In this document: positions 32,425-40,697 of the stretch, piece by piece
Layout: each line of letters begins with the position of its first letter
Position numbering within the stretch: the stretch's first letter is position 1
Assembly (NCBI GenBank): GCA_017626495.1
Contig: JAGAIP010000006.1
Span: forward strand, 1-45,592
Origin: Clostridia bacterium
Lineage (GTDB): Bacteria; Bacillota; Clostridia; Christensenellales; Borkfalkiaceae
Direction: 5' to 3'
DNA length: 45,592 nucleotides
The notes under the pieces: model-generated
Databases searched by the model: none
Seen by the model: only the letters and a program-made list of their open reading frames with translations
Told to the model about the DNA's origin: nothing
Translations under genes and position numbers: made by a program

Positions 32425-32430
32425 ATCCTC

Positions 32431-32459
32431 ATTATACCATACATTTGTGACGTTTGCAA
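32431..32459 (-). promoter_or_regulatory. Leaderless promoter (minus strand)
   Basis: TTGCAA - 17 nt - TATAAT, then 6 nt to ATG at 32424. Divergent from the promoter at 32481-32509. Confidence 0.75.
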
Positions 32460-32480
32460 GGGGGAATTTTGTTGCGCCCA

Positions 32481-32509
32481 TTGTATTTTAACGAATTTTA
32501 TGATATAAT
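32481..32509 (+). promoter_or_regulatory. Leaderless promoter (plus strand)
   Basis: TTGTAT - 17 nt - TATAAT, then 6 nt (TCAAAC) to ATG at 32516; no Shine-Dalgarno sequence fits. Confidence 0.75.
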
Positions 32510-32515
32510 TCAAAC

Positions 32516-33397
32516 ATGATTGCGTTTTTTATCGTTTTGGGAGTTCTCTCCCTTCTTCTGTTTTTCGCCCTCTTCATTCCCTATCGCATCGCCTACGCCC
32601 GCGTTTATAAACCGGATCTCACGATGGACTATCAAGGCAGAGACGAATTTGTAAAAGAGCTTTTCGACAAGGCGAACGAAACGCCGTACGAACACGTCGA
32701 AGTGAGATCGTACGACGGATTGAAACTCGTCGGGCGGTATTACGAACGCAGAGCAGGCGCGCCGACCGTCCTCTTTTTTCATGGCTACCGCAGTACGCCC
32801 TTGCGCGACGGGTGCGGAATCCTCCGCATCACCGAAACGTCGGGATATAACCTTCTGCTCGTCTATCAGCGTTCGCACGGCATGAGCGAAGGGAATTTTA
32901 TCACCTTCGGTGTAAAGGAGAGCAAAGACGTCATGACCTGGTGTCGTTTTTTACAGGACAAGACGGATAAGATCTACCTCGGAGGCATCTCCATGGGCGC
33001 GTCCACCGTCCTCAACGCGTCCAAGTACGATCTTCCCAACGTAAAAGCCATCGTCGCGGATTGCGGATTTTCGTCCCCTGCGGAAATCATCTTCCATGTG
33101 ATCGACAAGAAATTCAAGTGGGCTTATTTTCTTGCGGAATGGAGCGCAAAGCTCTTTTGCGGCTTTTCCGTCAAAGAAAGCATGACGGACGCGGTAAGCA
33201 AAAGCAAGTACCCGATTTTATTTATTCACGGAGAATGCGATCGTTTTGTTCCCCTGTCCATGACGCTCAAAAACCACGAAGCCTGCACGTCGGAAAAACG
33301 GCTCGAACTCTTTCCAACCGCGCAACACGCAATGAGCTATATCGTTGACCCCGAACGCTATCAGAGCGTCGTCCTTGATTTTCTTTCAGACAAGTGA
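32516..33397 (+). CDS. Membrane-anchored alpha/beta hydrolase
   Basis: 293 residues. N-terminal signal anchor MIAFFIVLGVLSLLLFFALF, then the hydrolase fold: LFFHGYRST (oxyanion loop), nucleophile elbow GISMGAS (Ser in GxSxG), ILFIHGECDRFVP (catalytic Asp region) and His in PTAQHAMS. Similar to the YqkD/FrsA-like hydrolases that deacylate unknown esters or amides at the membrane. Predicted leaderless. Followed 95 bp later by the TerB-like gene on the same strand. Confidence 0.88.
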   Translation: MIAFFIVLGVLSLLLFFALFIPYRIAYARVYKPDLTMDYQGRDEFVKELFDKANETPYEHVEVRSYDGLKLVGRYYERRAGAPTVLFFHGYRSTPLRDGCGILRITETSGYNLLLVYQRSHGMSEGNFITFGVKESKDVMTWCRFLQDKTDKIYLGGISMGASTVLNASKYDLPNVKAIVADCGFSSPAEIIFHVIDKKFKWAYFLAEWSAKLFCGFSVKESMTDAVSKSKYPILFIHGECDRFVPLSMTLKNHEACTSEKRLELFPTAQHAMSYIVDPERYQSVVLDFLSDK

Positions 33398-33491
33398 GCG
33401 TACCGTTTCCCCGTCATTTGAAAATCAAGTTTTTGCTCCCTATGCGATTTACCACAAAGAAAAAAGCGCAACTTATTCACAGGAGATATTC

Positions 33492-33941
33492 ATGTTTGAA
33501 CGAACAAAACTCATTCGCACGTTTGAATCGCTTACCCAAGACGAGCGCAATGCGCTCTTCGAGCAAAAATCCGCGTCCGTCGTATCCGCCTTGAAAAAAC
33601 TCGACTTGCCCGGCGTCGATCCCCTATCGGCACTCTCAGCGCTCATTCTTTCTTGCGTCGTTTCGGACGGAACAATCGACGATAAGGAATACGAGCTCAT
33701 GCTCCCCTTTCTGAAAAAACTGTTCGGGGAGGATTATGACTTCGACTCTATCAAAAAGGAAGTTCTCGTCAGCGACGAAACGTCGAAAGAGCTCGCATCT
33801 TCCGTCAAAGTTCTCATCGACGCGTTCTCGATGTTGAGCGAGGAACTCAAAACGGACGCCGTCACCGTATGTCTCTGCATTCTCTCCGTTGACGGAAAAA
33901 TCTCCAAACGGGAAAAACGGTTTCTTTCCAAACTCGTCTAA
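33492..33941 (+). CDS. TerB-like protein
   Basis: 149 residues, all helical. SALILSCVVSDGTIDDKEYE and CLCILSVDGKISKREKRFL are the paired acidic helix-loop segments (DG.I...E) of the TerB/tellurite-resistance-like family, thought to bind metal and act near membranes. Start at 33492 with AGGAG 6 nt upstream. A longer in-frame extension to the left overlaps the hydrolase and lacks support. Confidence 0.8.
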   Translation: MFERTKLIRTFESLTQDERNALFEQKSASVVSALKKLDLPGVDPLSALSALILSCVVSDGTIDDKEYELMLPFLKKLFGEDYDFDSIKKEVLVSDETSKELASSVKVLIDAFSMLSEELKTDAVTVCLCILSVDGKISKREKRFLSKLV

Positions 33942-34042
33942 TAATCCGCACCCGACGATTTCCCGTTCGTTTACGGGAACAACCTGTTTCAACGCGTCGC
34001 GCGGAAGAATGAGGCTCGGGATAAGCCTGATCCTATTCAGAC

Positions 34043-34077
34043 AAAAAATTAAGGAGGATCTTTCGATCCTCCTTTTT
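34043..34077. terminator. Bidirectional terminator
   Basis: AAGGAGGATC-4 nt-GATCCTCCTT; T-tract TTTTT on the plus side and TTTTTT (after AA) on the minus side. It ends the hydrolase-terB unit from one side and the U-poor transcript from the other. Confidence 0.88.
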
Positions 34078-34882
34078 GATCAATCGAATTCGGTTTTTGT
34101 TTCTCTGAAAAGAAACTTACACTTGATACATTCTTCGATAACCCCTGTTATCCGATATCTACATCTTTTCTGAACAACTCGTTTTTCGCCTTGATCGTTT
34201 CCTTTCCCTCTTTTCCTCTCCCTTTTTTCATCGGTCTCTACTTCTTCAACGATTTCGTCTACTTTTTCGATTTTCGTCTTTCTCGTTTTATTCTGTTTCT
34301 GATCTGTTTCTGTTTTTCAAACTTTCTTTTCTGAAAGTTTCTGATTTCGATGATTTTCAAATCTTTTCGATTCTTCTCTTTTTCATTGATTCTCGGTTTT
34401 TTTCGATCTTTTTCTTTTTTAACCGATTTTCAATTTTTTCGATACAGAGTTTCCGATAGGACTTTTACCGATATTTGACTTCTATCTGACCTTTGACCTT
34501 CAATCCATTTATCTATTTCAGATTTCCGTCTTTTTACGATCTTTTTGTTCTTGTTTGCAATTTTCTCGCTTTCGATCGTCTGATTTCGTTTTTGTTTTCA
34601 GGGTTGGGTTTCGGTTATTTTCGGTCTTTTTCAACCTTATTTTGTTCCGTTTGTCTTGGGAAAGCATTTCGTCTTTTGACGAGGTTGCGTTTGTTTCCGT
34701 TGAACTTATTTTACATCCGTCAGCCGTTCGTTGGATGGAATTACGCCTTCATATATCCTCCTTATTTCTTGATTGAGACTTGTTTAACCTCCTTATCTCT
34801 GTCCCGTCGGAGGGTTTCAGATTTTCATCTTTCCACCTTTTTGAAACGATTTATCACTTTTTGTGATTTCATTTCCTTTTTG
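34046..34882 (-). ncRNA. Candidate ~840-nt U-poor RNA with repeated Shine-Dalgarno sites and minimal ORFs
   Basis: A promoter (34889-34916) and a terminator (34043-34077) bound this unit. The transcript is rich in A/G and poor in U. It carries AAAAAGGTGGAAAG before ATG AAA ATC TGA, AAGGAGG with no start codon nearby, AAGGAGGATAT before ATG AAG GCG TAA, and an ATG TAA pair. Longer open frames (up to ~75 codons) look like consequences of U scarcity: Lys/Arg/Asn/Glu-rich with no conserved pattern. One of them would join MKA by a +1 shift, so a decayed gene cannot be excluded. Confidence 0.45.
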
Positions 34883-34888
34883 TACCTT

Positions 34889-34916
34889 AATTATAGCAAA
34901 TAATTCACAAAAGTCA
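34889..34916 (-). promoter_or_regulatory. Promoter of the U-poor transcript
   Basis: Minus strand TTGACT - 16 nt - TATAAT. Confidence 0.75.
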
Positions 34917-34961
34917 ATATGTTTTTCAAAATTCTTTTGAAATATATTTTGAAAAAAGGTA

Positions 34962-34990
34962 TTGCCTTTTTTTCTTGACCGTGATATAAT
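34962..34990 (+). promoter_or_regulatory. Promoter of the acyltransferase pair
   Basis: TTGCCT - 17 nt - TATAAT, start about 112 nt before the first gene. Confidence 0.7.
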
Positions 34991-35000
34991 AAAAAAGGTG

Positions 35001-35027
35001 GGTTCAAAGGAGTTTGAACCTATTTTT
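35001..35027 (+). terminator. Leader attenuator before the acyltransferases
   Basis: GGTTCAAA-GGAG-TTTGAACC followed by TATTTTT within the first ~30 nt of the transcript; a candidate transcription-control hairpin. Confidence 0.65.
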
Positions 35028-35108
35028 CGTGAAGGAAGAAAAAACTTTTCGCCCTGTATCTCCAAATTCTACCTTAAAGAAGATTTTCCGCTGAAAAAGG
35101 AGACAAAT

Positions 35109-36197
35109 ATGAACTTAGAAAAAGAGAGAAATTACGGCGTCGACGCTCTGCGACTTCTCGCCATGTTTTTTATCGTCACGCTACATCTGCTCACGCAGGG
35201 CTGTATCATCAATCAGGCAAGCGGCGCACCCCGCGCATTGGCGCTTTGTATGGAAGCCGTCGTCTTTTGCGCCGTCGATTGCTATGCCATAATCAGCGGA
35301 TTCGTCGGATATTCGGACGAAGAAAAACCGTACCGCTATCATAAGTTCCTTTCCTTTTGGTTACAGGTATTCTGTTACAGTTTTTTTATGACGCTTGTCG
35401 GATTTCTCATCAAATCCCCTGATTTCACCTTAAAGGTGCTGATTTTATCTGTTTTTCCCGTATCGAACGGCACATATTGGTATGTTACGCAATACGCTGC
35501 TCTTTTCTTTATGATTCCGTGGTTAAATAAACTCATTCGCGCCTGTGACAAAAAACAAACGGAAATTTTTGTCGTCGTTCTTCTTATCCTTTTCTCCTTT
35601 TTTACGCTCTTTCTCGATCCGTTCAAAACGTATTACGGATTTTCTTTCCTCTGGCTCGCCGTTCTTTACGTCGTCGGCGCATGGATGAAAAAATATGATA
35701 TTCCTTCAAAAATCAAACCGCTCTTTGCAATCGTCGGAATCATTCTATGCTGTATTCTCCTATGGAGCCTTAGGTGCTTTCTTCCCTCATGGAAGGGAAC
35801 GCCTCTGATCGTCTGCTATGCAAGCCCCGTCGTAACGTTTATCGCCGTTTCCTATCTGGCATTATTTGCAAAATTAAAAGTCAATCGTTTTTTCAAAAAA
35901 ACCATCGCATTCTTTGCGCCTTGTTCTTTCGGCGTCTATCTCGTTCATGAACACCCCTTGTTCCTAGCGTTTCTCCTCAGCGGAAAATTTGCATGGATCG
36001 CCACACAGCCCGTTTGGCTCGTGATCCCCGAAATCCTTGCTTGCTCCTTCGTCATTTTCCTCGTCTGTCTCCTGATTGACAGAGTCAGACATTTCTTCTT
36101 CCGTCTTCTGCGCGTCGATCGGCTTATCGATAGACTTTCGCAAGCCGTTTTGAAAAAATTCAAAAAACGTGAGGTGTCAAATGAAACCGTTGAATAA
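35109..36197 (+). CDS. Membrane acyltransferase (acyltransferase family 3), copy 1
   Basis: 362 residues with ~10 membrane helices. GVDALRLLAMFFIVTLHLLT places the family's catalytic His in the first helix; CYAIISGFVGYSDEEKPYRY and YWYVTQYAALFFMIPWLNKL are further family-3 features, and a C-terminal GVYLVHEHPLF motif matches the conserved late helix. Such proteins O-acetylate surface polysaccharides or similar acceptors. The start is the ATG at 35109 with AAGGAG 7 nt upstream; in-frame codons back to the promoter are leader RNA. It overlaps the second copy by 17 nt. Confidence 0.88.
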   Translation: MNLEKERNYGVDALRLLAMFFIVTLHLLTQGCIINQASGAPRALALCMEAVVFCAVDCYAIISGFVGYSDEEKPYRYHKFLSFWLQVFCYSFFMTLVGFLIKSPDFTLKVLILSVFPVSNGTYWYVTQYAALFFMIPWLNKLIRACDKKQTEIFVVVLLILFSFFTLFLDPFKTYYGFSFLWLAVLYVVGAWMKKYDIPSKIKPLFAIVGIILCCILLWSLRCFLPSWKGTPLIVCYASPVVTFIAVSYLALFAKLKVNRFFKKTIAFFAPCSFGVYLVHEHPLFLAFLLSGKFAWIATQPVWLVIPEILACSFVIFLVCLLIDRVRHFFFRLLRVDRLIDRLSQAVLKKFKKREVSNETVE

Positions 36198-37248
36198 TTC
36201 TAGAAACTACGGCATTGATGCGCTCAGGCTTTTTGCAATCTATCTCATCGTCACATACCACGTGATCACGCACGGAGGATTTGCCTCCGTAACGGGAAAT
36301 TACCAGCTCGTTCGGCTCTTGCTCTTTACCGTAACCTTCTGCGCCGTCGATTGTTTTGCAATTATCAGCGGATTCGTAGGCTACACCGAGGAGGAAAAAC
36401 CTTACCATTTCCATAAATACATTTCGATGTGGTTGCAGGTATTCTGTTACAGTTTCATCATCACCCTCATCGCTTCCTTTTTCGACGATAGCATTACGAA
36501 AAAAGATATTTTTCTGTCCGCATTTCCCGTCTTAACCGACGAATTTTGGTATTTCACCGCATATACGCCCCTCTTTTTCCTGATTCCTTGGGTTAATAAA
36601 CTCATTCGCGCCTGCACGAAAAAAGAACTGACGGTATTCGTCTGCATTCTTTTATCTGTGTTCAGCGTCTTTTCGTTCGTTACCGATTCGTTTAGGATTC
36701 TCAGAGGGTATAGTTTCGTATGGCTCACGGTGCTCTATATCGTAGGCGCATGGATCAAAAAATGCGATATTGCCTCCAAGTTCAAAACGTGGATCGCATG
36801 GCTCGCGCTTATCTTTTCGATCCTCTTTACTTGGTTTGCAAGAGCTTATCTTCCCGAATGGACGAGAGCACCCGCTCTCCTCACTTATTCCAGCCCGACC
36901 ATGGCTTGCGCCGCAATCTGCTTCGTAACGATTTTCTCAAAAATGAAACCGAACGGTTTCTTCAAACGGACAATTGCATTCGCCGCGCCGACTTCGTTCG
37001 GAATCTACATTTTTCATTGTCAGGACGTCGTCTGGACACTCCTCATCGTGAACCGTTTTACCCGATTCGCCGATTTGCCCCTATGGGTCTTTCCGTTTGC
37101 GATTTTAGGAGCTTCGCTCGTTATCTTCCTTATTTCCATGATCGCCGATAAACTCCGCGAACTTCTCTTCAAACTGCTTCGCATAGATCGCGGAGCGAAA
37201 AAACTATGCGACGCAATCGCAAAAAAGGCAGTCGAAAAAACAGAATAA
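36181..37248 (+). CDS. Membrane acyltransferase (acyltransferase family 3), copy 2
   Basis: 355 residues, paralog of the preceding gene across its whole length: GIDALRLFAIYLIVTYHVIT, FAIISGFVGYTEEEKPYHFH, FLIPWVNKLIRACTKKE and FGIYIFHCQDVVW align one-to-one with copy 1. Start at 36181 with GAGG upstream; the overlap with copy 1 implies coupled translation. The pair may act as two specificities on one polymer or as a heteromer (inference). Confidence 0.88.
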   Translation: MKPLNNSRNYGIDALRLFAIYLIVTYHVITHGGFASVTGNYQLVRLLLFTVTFCAVDCFAIISGFVGYTEEEKPYHFHKYISMWLQVFCYSFIITLIASFFDDSITKKDIFLSAFPVLTDEFWYFTAYTPLFFLIPWVNKLIRACTKKELTVFVCILLSVFSVFSFVTDSFRILRGYSFVWLTVLYIVGAWIKKCDIASKFKTWIAWLALIFSILFTWFARAYLPEWTRAPALLTYSSPTMACAAICFVTIFSKMKPNGFFKRTIAFAAPTSFGIYIFHCQDVVWTLLIVNRFTRFADLPLWVFPFAILGASLVIFLISMIADKLRELLFKLLRIDRGAKKLCDAIAKKAVEKTE

Positions 37249-37260
37249 AACTATCGTTCT

Positions 37261-37295
37261 AAAAAACTCCGCAAGCGACGTTTGCGGAGTTTTTC
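37261..37295. terminator. Bidirectional terminator between acyltransferases and the HTH gene
   Basis: AAAAAACTCCGCAA-6 nt-TTTGCGGAGTTTTT, serving both converging units. Confidence 0.9.
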
Positions 37296-37314
37296 TTTGG
37301 ATGGGTTTTGAAAT

Positions 37315-38574
37315 TTATGCGTTTTTTCTCTTTCTCACAAACACGGAAATAAGTTCAAACACGAACCAGATCAAAAAGAGCGAATAGAGAGCGATTACGA
37401 TTCTGTCTGTGTTCCAGGTAACGATACGCGCCCAATCGTTGCCCGTTCCCCAGTAAATGCTGTCGTAACGGTATTCGAACGTCACCGTATATACCCAAGC
37501 GAATACGGAAGTCGGAACCAAAAACAGGGAATTTCGGAGTACGCTCAACAGCGTCGCTTTTTTCGTTCCGTACGTAATCCAACCGAAAATCAGACTTGCG
37601 AGTGCAAACAATGCGGCAATCCCGAAGATGACGTATTTTCCGACGACGCTCTCTCCGTTTGCGACAGATTTGGTATGTCCGAACGGAGCACAGAGCAAGA
37701 GGACGGCATAAATTACTACCAATCCGATCTGTATCCCGTTACAAAGCAAGCTCGTTTTACCGACGCGATGCTGTACGAACAGATATACGATTCTCGATAC
37801 CAAAACCGCGCCGCACAAAATGGCGGGAAACATCGTGCTCCAATACGATTCCGCAATGTCGTAACTGTCGCAAACCAAGAAGGGAATCGCAAGGGCGATG
37901 AAAGATACGATCACCGCCGATACGCAATACAAATACAGATCAAACTCTTTTTTGACGAGACTTTTCTCTGCGTCGGACAAACTGCCCTTTTTCAACACGA
38001 AACGAACTCTGAGCCATGCGCTCAGACAGAAAAGCGCCGCAAAGAATTCCAAGGGAAGCATTGAGAAAAATCCGATCTGAGACAAGCGGAACAGTTCTGT
38101 AAAATCCAGCCAACCCGAAGAATTTAAGTTCTCGTTTCCAAACAGAGCGAACGCATAGCAGAGCGCTTTCCCGAATCCGATCAACGCGACCGCCAGGGCG
38201 ATGATCATGACGACGCGATAGATCGTCCTTTCACATTTCAAACTCGTCTCGCCCTTCGCGACGCTCTTGACCTTTTCCCACAGAGCTTTGATTCCGCTTT
38301 GTGCGCTTTGAGTTTGTTCGGAAGCGCCGTCCGTCGTCTCCTGTCGAACGGATTCTTCACGCGGTATGCGTTTCCCACGCAGAAGCTCGTCGCAGGTCAC
38401 GCCCAAAAGGTCGGCAAGCGCAGGAATCAAGGTGAGGTCGGGAAGACATTCGCCACACTCCCAACGGCTCACCGCCTTGTTCGATACGTTCAGTTGATCC
38501 GCAAGTTCCTGTTGCGTTAAGCCGTTCTCTTTCCGAAGAGCAGCTATAAAGTTACCAATCGTCATAGTTTCCAT
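37315..38574 (-). CDS. Membrane-bound XRE-family regulator
   Basis: 419 residues. Cro/CI-type HTH at the N-terminus: NFIAALRKENGLTQQELADQ, LNVSNKAVSRWECGECLPDL, then LADLLGVTCDELLRG. A linker (~70-105) leads to about eight or nine membrane helices and a basic KRKNA end. Such HTH-plus-membrane proteins are common in Clostridia and are thought to sense envelope state. The start METMTIGNF at 38574 has AAGGAG 6 nt upstream. Convergent with the acyltransferases, which it might control. Confidence 0.85.
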   Translation of the reverse strand: METMTIGNFIAALRKENGLTQQELADQLNVSNKAVSRWECGECLPDLTLIPALADLLGVTCDELLRGKRIPREESVRQETTDGASEQTQSAQSGIKALWEKVKSVAKGETSLKCERTIYRVVMIIALAVALIGFGKALCYAFALFGNENLNSSGWLDFTELFRLSQIGFFSMLPLEFFAALFCLSAWLRVRFVLKKGSLSDAEKSLVKKEFDLYLYCVSAVIVSFIALAIPFLVCDSYDIAESYWSTMFPAILCGAVLVSRIVYLFVQHRVGKTSLLCNGIQIGLVVIYAVLLLCAPFGHTKSVANGESVVGKYVIFGIAALFALASLIFGWITYGTKKATLLSVLRNSLFLVPTSVFAWVYTVTFEYRYDSIYWGTGNDWARIVTWNTDRIVIALYSLFLIWFVFELISVFVRKRKNA

Positions 38575-38587
38575 TTCATTCTCCTTA

Positions 38588-38616
38588 CTTATAAGCACAC
38601 TCATTCTACTTGTCAA
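38588..38616 (-). promoter_or_regulatory. Promoter of the membrane HTH gene
   Basis: Minus strand TTGACA - 17 nt - TATAAG. The AAGGAG site lies within 1-7 nt after the -10, so the transcript may start inside or past it, giving a very short or SD-less leader. Confidence 0.7.
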
Positions 38617-39365
38617 AGGCGTATTTATCAACCCCGCATACCGATTTTTTATCTCGCAAACTGAGAATTTGGCATTTTTGCCACCCAAAAAGACAACTTT
38701 TCCCCTTTTTCAATCCGGGACTTCGATCGCACGATTCGTCCTGTTCGAATCGATCTTACTCCGAAAAAAAATCTGTATATAATCCTGAATTTGGTTCAAA
38801 CCAAAGATTTTTCAGTTTTTTAGGAATAGAAAATCATATTGTTTTGTTGAATATATACAGTATAAACAAGAAAAATAATTCATGTACGTCTATGCGTAAT
38901 GCAAAACAGATCGGAAAAATTTACCCGTTCACTCTACCATTCCATTCAAATCTGAATTTTTTCGGATTGAAATTTCAAAAATTATACTGTAATTATTAAA
39001 TATATACAACATGCTCAATCAAATTTTGATTCCGAACATGATTTTTAAGCGTCAAATCGTCTCCTCCGCAAGACGATCTATCGGAACTCAGGAATGAAAA
39101 TTTTCACGCGGCGTTTTGGACGGGATTTACAACCGTCGGTCATGCGCATTCCCGTTTGCGGCGACGTCGGCGCAGAGATTCACCCTGACGTTGATCAAGT
39201 CTTACCTATCGTGAGCGACAGAACTAAGGTCTATATGGGTAGTTGCCAAAACAATCTGCAAGAAAAGGCTTGCGTAGACGGGTATTACACCATTCTTATC
39301 CCTGCCGACACGCGGTATTCCATAATTTTTGCCATATCTTTGCGATCCTTTCAACGCATAAAAAG
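38617..39365. other. AT-rich intergenic region without supported genes
   Basis: About 750 bp. A plus-strand open frame from 39094 (MKIFTRRFGRDLQPSVMRIP) could be a fragment but continues through the terminator at 39366-39402 into the antisense of the next gene, so I do not call it. Several AT-rich stretches (TATATACAGTATA near 38855, AAATATATACAAC near 38998) resemble promoter or remnant DNA only. Confidence 0.4.
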
Positions 39366-39402
39366 CACGGCAAGGATCTCTTCATCCTTGCCGTATTTTT
39401 CA
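39366..39402 (-). terminator. Terminator of the six-gene reductase-like operon
   Basis: ACGGCAAGGAT-6 nt-ATCCTTGCCGT with T-tracts on both sides, 4 bp after the last stop codon. Confidence 0.88.
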
Positions 39403-39405
39403 TCT

Positions 39406-40050
39406 CTACTCGGCAGTGCCGAACAAAATATGCTTGAAAATCCAAGCGGTTTTCTCAACGCCGAGGCTTTTCTTAAAAACGTCTGTGGAAGGACCGCCGT
39501 TTGCCAACAGTCCGTCAACGTAATATGCCGTTTTACGCCGCTTTTCCTCGGCGCAAGCGACGGGATTTTCGATTTCCAGATATGCCGAAAGGTACTGCGT
39601 TGCAAGCTGATCCAACATAACCGTCTGAGCTTTCTTTCCTCTTTTGGAAATACTTTGGGGTAACTTAATGCTATCATACCAATGCGATCCGCAATCTCGC
39701 TCGGCAACGTCGGTATATAGGTTCTTAATGTTCTCCAATCCGCTAAGATCGCAAGAATCGCTGAGCGTATCGTAAAGCTCTACGATCAGCGTATCGTTAC
39801 CCATCGCGTATATTCTATCGTAAGAGTAAAGCGGAAGTTCGATCTTTGTGGGATTGATGATAAGCGTATCCATTTTCATCAGTCCGAAAAAGCCTTTTGC
39901 CCGCATAACCGAAACGTGCCCAAGTCCCTCCGCGCGATATGCCTTGACTGTAAAGGTCATTCCGTTCGCCTTGAACGTTGACGTCTCTGCCGTCTCGATC
40001 GGCGAGAGAGGATACTTTTCCCGAATGAAGTCCAACAAGCTGTCCGTCAT
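39406..40050 (-). CDS. Hypothetical protein, possible bilin-reductase-like fold
   Basis: 214 residues, not firmly assigned. TLIINPTKIELPLYSYDRIY followed by NDTLIVELYDTL, then HWYDSIKLPQSISKRGKK, and a C-terminal pair of helices ending VEKTAWIFKHILFGTAE recall ferredoxin-dependent bilin reductases and red chlorophyll catabolite reductase: a central strand with Pro-Leu...Asp, a helical YLxxYLE segment, then a GxEWxxRFIHExLF-like end. This is pattern memory, not a search result. Last gene of the TetR-led operon; its ATG overlaps the upstream gene's stop (ATGA). Confidence 0.75.
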   Translation of the reverse strand: MTDSLLDFIREKYPLSPIETAETSTFKANGMTFTVKAYRAEGLGHVSVMRAKGFFGLMKMDTLIINPTKIELPLYSYDRIYAMGNDTLIVELYDTLSDSCDLSGLENIKNLYTDVAERDCGSHWYDSIKLPQSISKRGKKAQTVMLDQLATQYLSAYLEIENPVACAEEKRRKTAYYVDGLLANGGPSTDVFKKSLGVEKTAWIFKHILFGTAE

Positions 40051-40682
40051 GCCTTTTCTCCGCTTTTGAGTGTAAGTCCAGCAAGTCCGCTTCTATGAAG
40101 CATGATGACTCCCGCAAGGAACGTACCCTGTCCCAGGACGTTGACGCCCTCTGCGATCCAGTTCATCACAGCCTCGGTGAAATCCTTGGAAGACAAATAG
40201 CCCATACACAAGGAACACGCAAAGGAAACGACAAACAAAGCAATCAACCACGGCTTTTTGAGTTTGACGGAGAGAATACACAGCGCCGTCTCGATCAGTC
40301 CGAGTCCCGCAACCATGAGCCCCACGAACACGAACGTTCCGCTAAACAAAGGAGGCGCAACCGCAAGCATTGCGGTCTTTTCTGTCTGATTGCGGCAGAT
40401 CATAGCGAGGATACCCACACCCGCAAGCAAAAATCCGATAGACTGCACGGGGAAAAACATATGGTTCAGCGCTTCAAAATTACAAGCGCCGGCAGCGTAA
40501 AGGAGCTTATACGTGGCTTTGAGCGCCCCTGCAAGCGTGATATCGATCACGCCTGCGGAAAAGAGAGCAAAAGCCCCCTTGCTCATCTTATTGTAGAGAT
40601 TGCGCAGAAGAATTACCGCCGCAATTCCGAAAAGAATAACGGAGATATAGTCAACAAGAGCCATAGGAATTGAAAAGTCCAT
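40047..40682 (-). CDS. Hypothetical six-helix membrane protein
   Basis: 211 residues with about six hydrophobic helices (DYISVILFGIAAVILL, FSAGVIDITLAGAL, SIGFLLAGVGILAMI, FVFVGLMVAGLGLIETALCI, PWLIALFVVSFACSLCMG, LGQGTFLAGVIML). Family not recognised. AAGGAG precedes the ATG. In this operon it may be a carrier or a membrane partner of the DUF1295 enzyme (inference). Confidence 0.8.
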   Translation of the reverse strand: MDFSIPMALVDYISVILFGIAAVILLRNLYNKMSKGAFALFSAGVIDITLAGALKATYKLLYAAGACNFEALNHMFFPVQSIGFLLAGVGILAMICRNQTEKTAMLAVAPPLFSGTFVFVGLMVAGLGLIETALCILSVKLKKPWLIALFVVSFACSLCMGYLSSKDFTEAVMNWIAEGVNVLGQGTFLAGVIMLHRSGLAGLTLKSGEKA

Positions 40683-40697
40683 ATTTAAAAGCTCCTT

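Noticed and set aside
34493-34903. A 136-residue plus-strand Phe/Leu-rich protein.
   Set aside because: It arises from T-rich composition, has no ribosome site, and lies antisense to a promoter-bounded transcript.
39094-39663. A 189-codon plus-strand gene.
   Set aside because: It would run through a strong terminator and into the antisense of a well-supported operon gene, with no recognisable domain.
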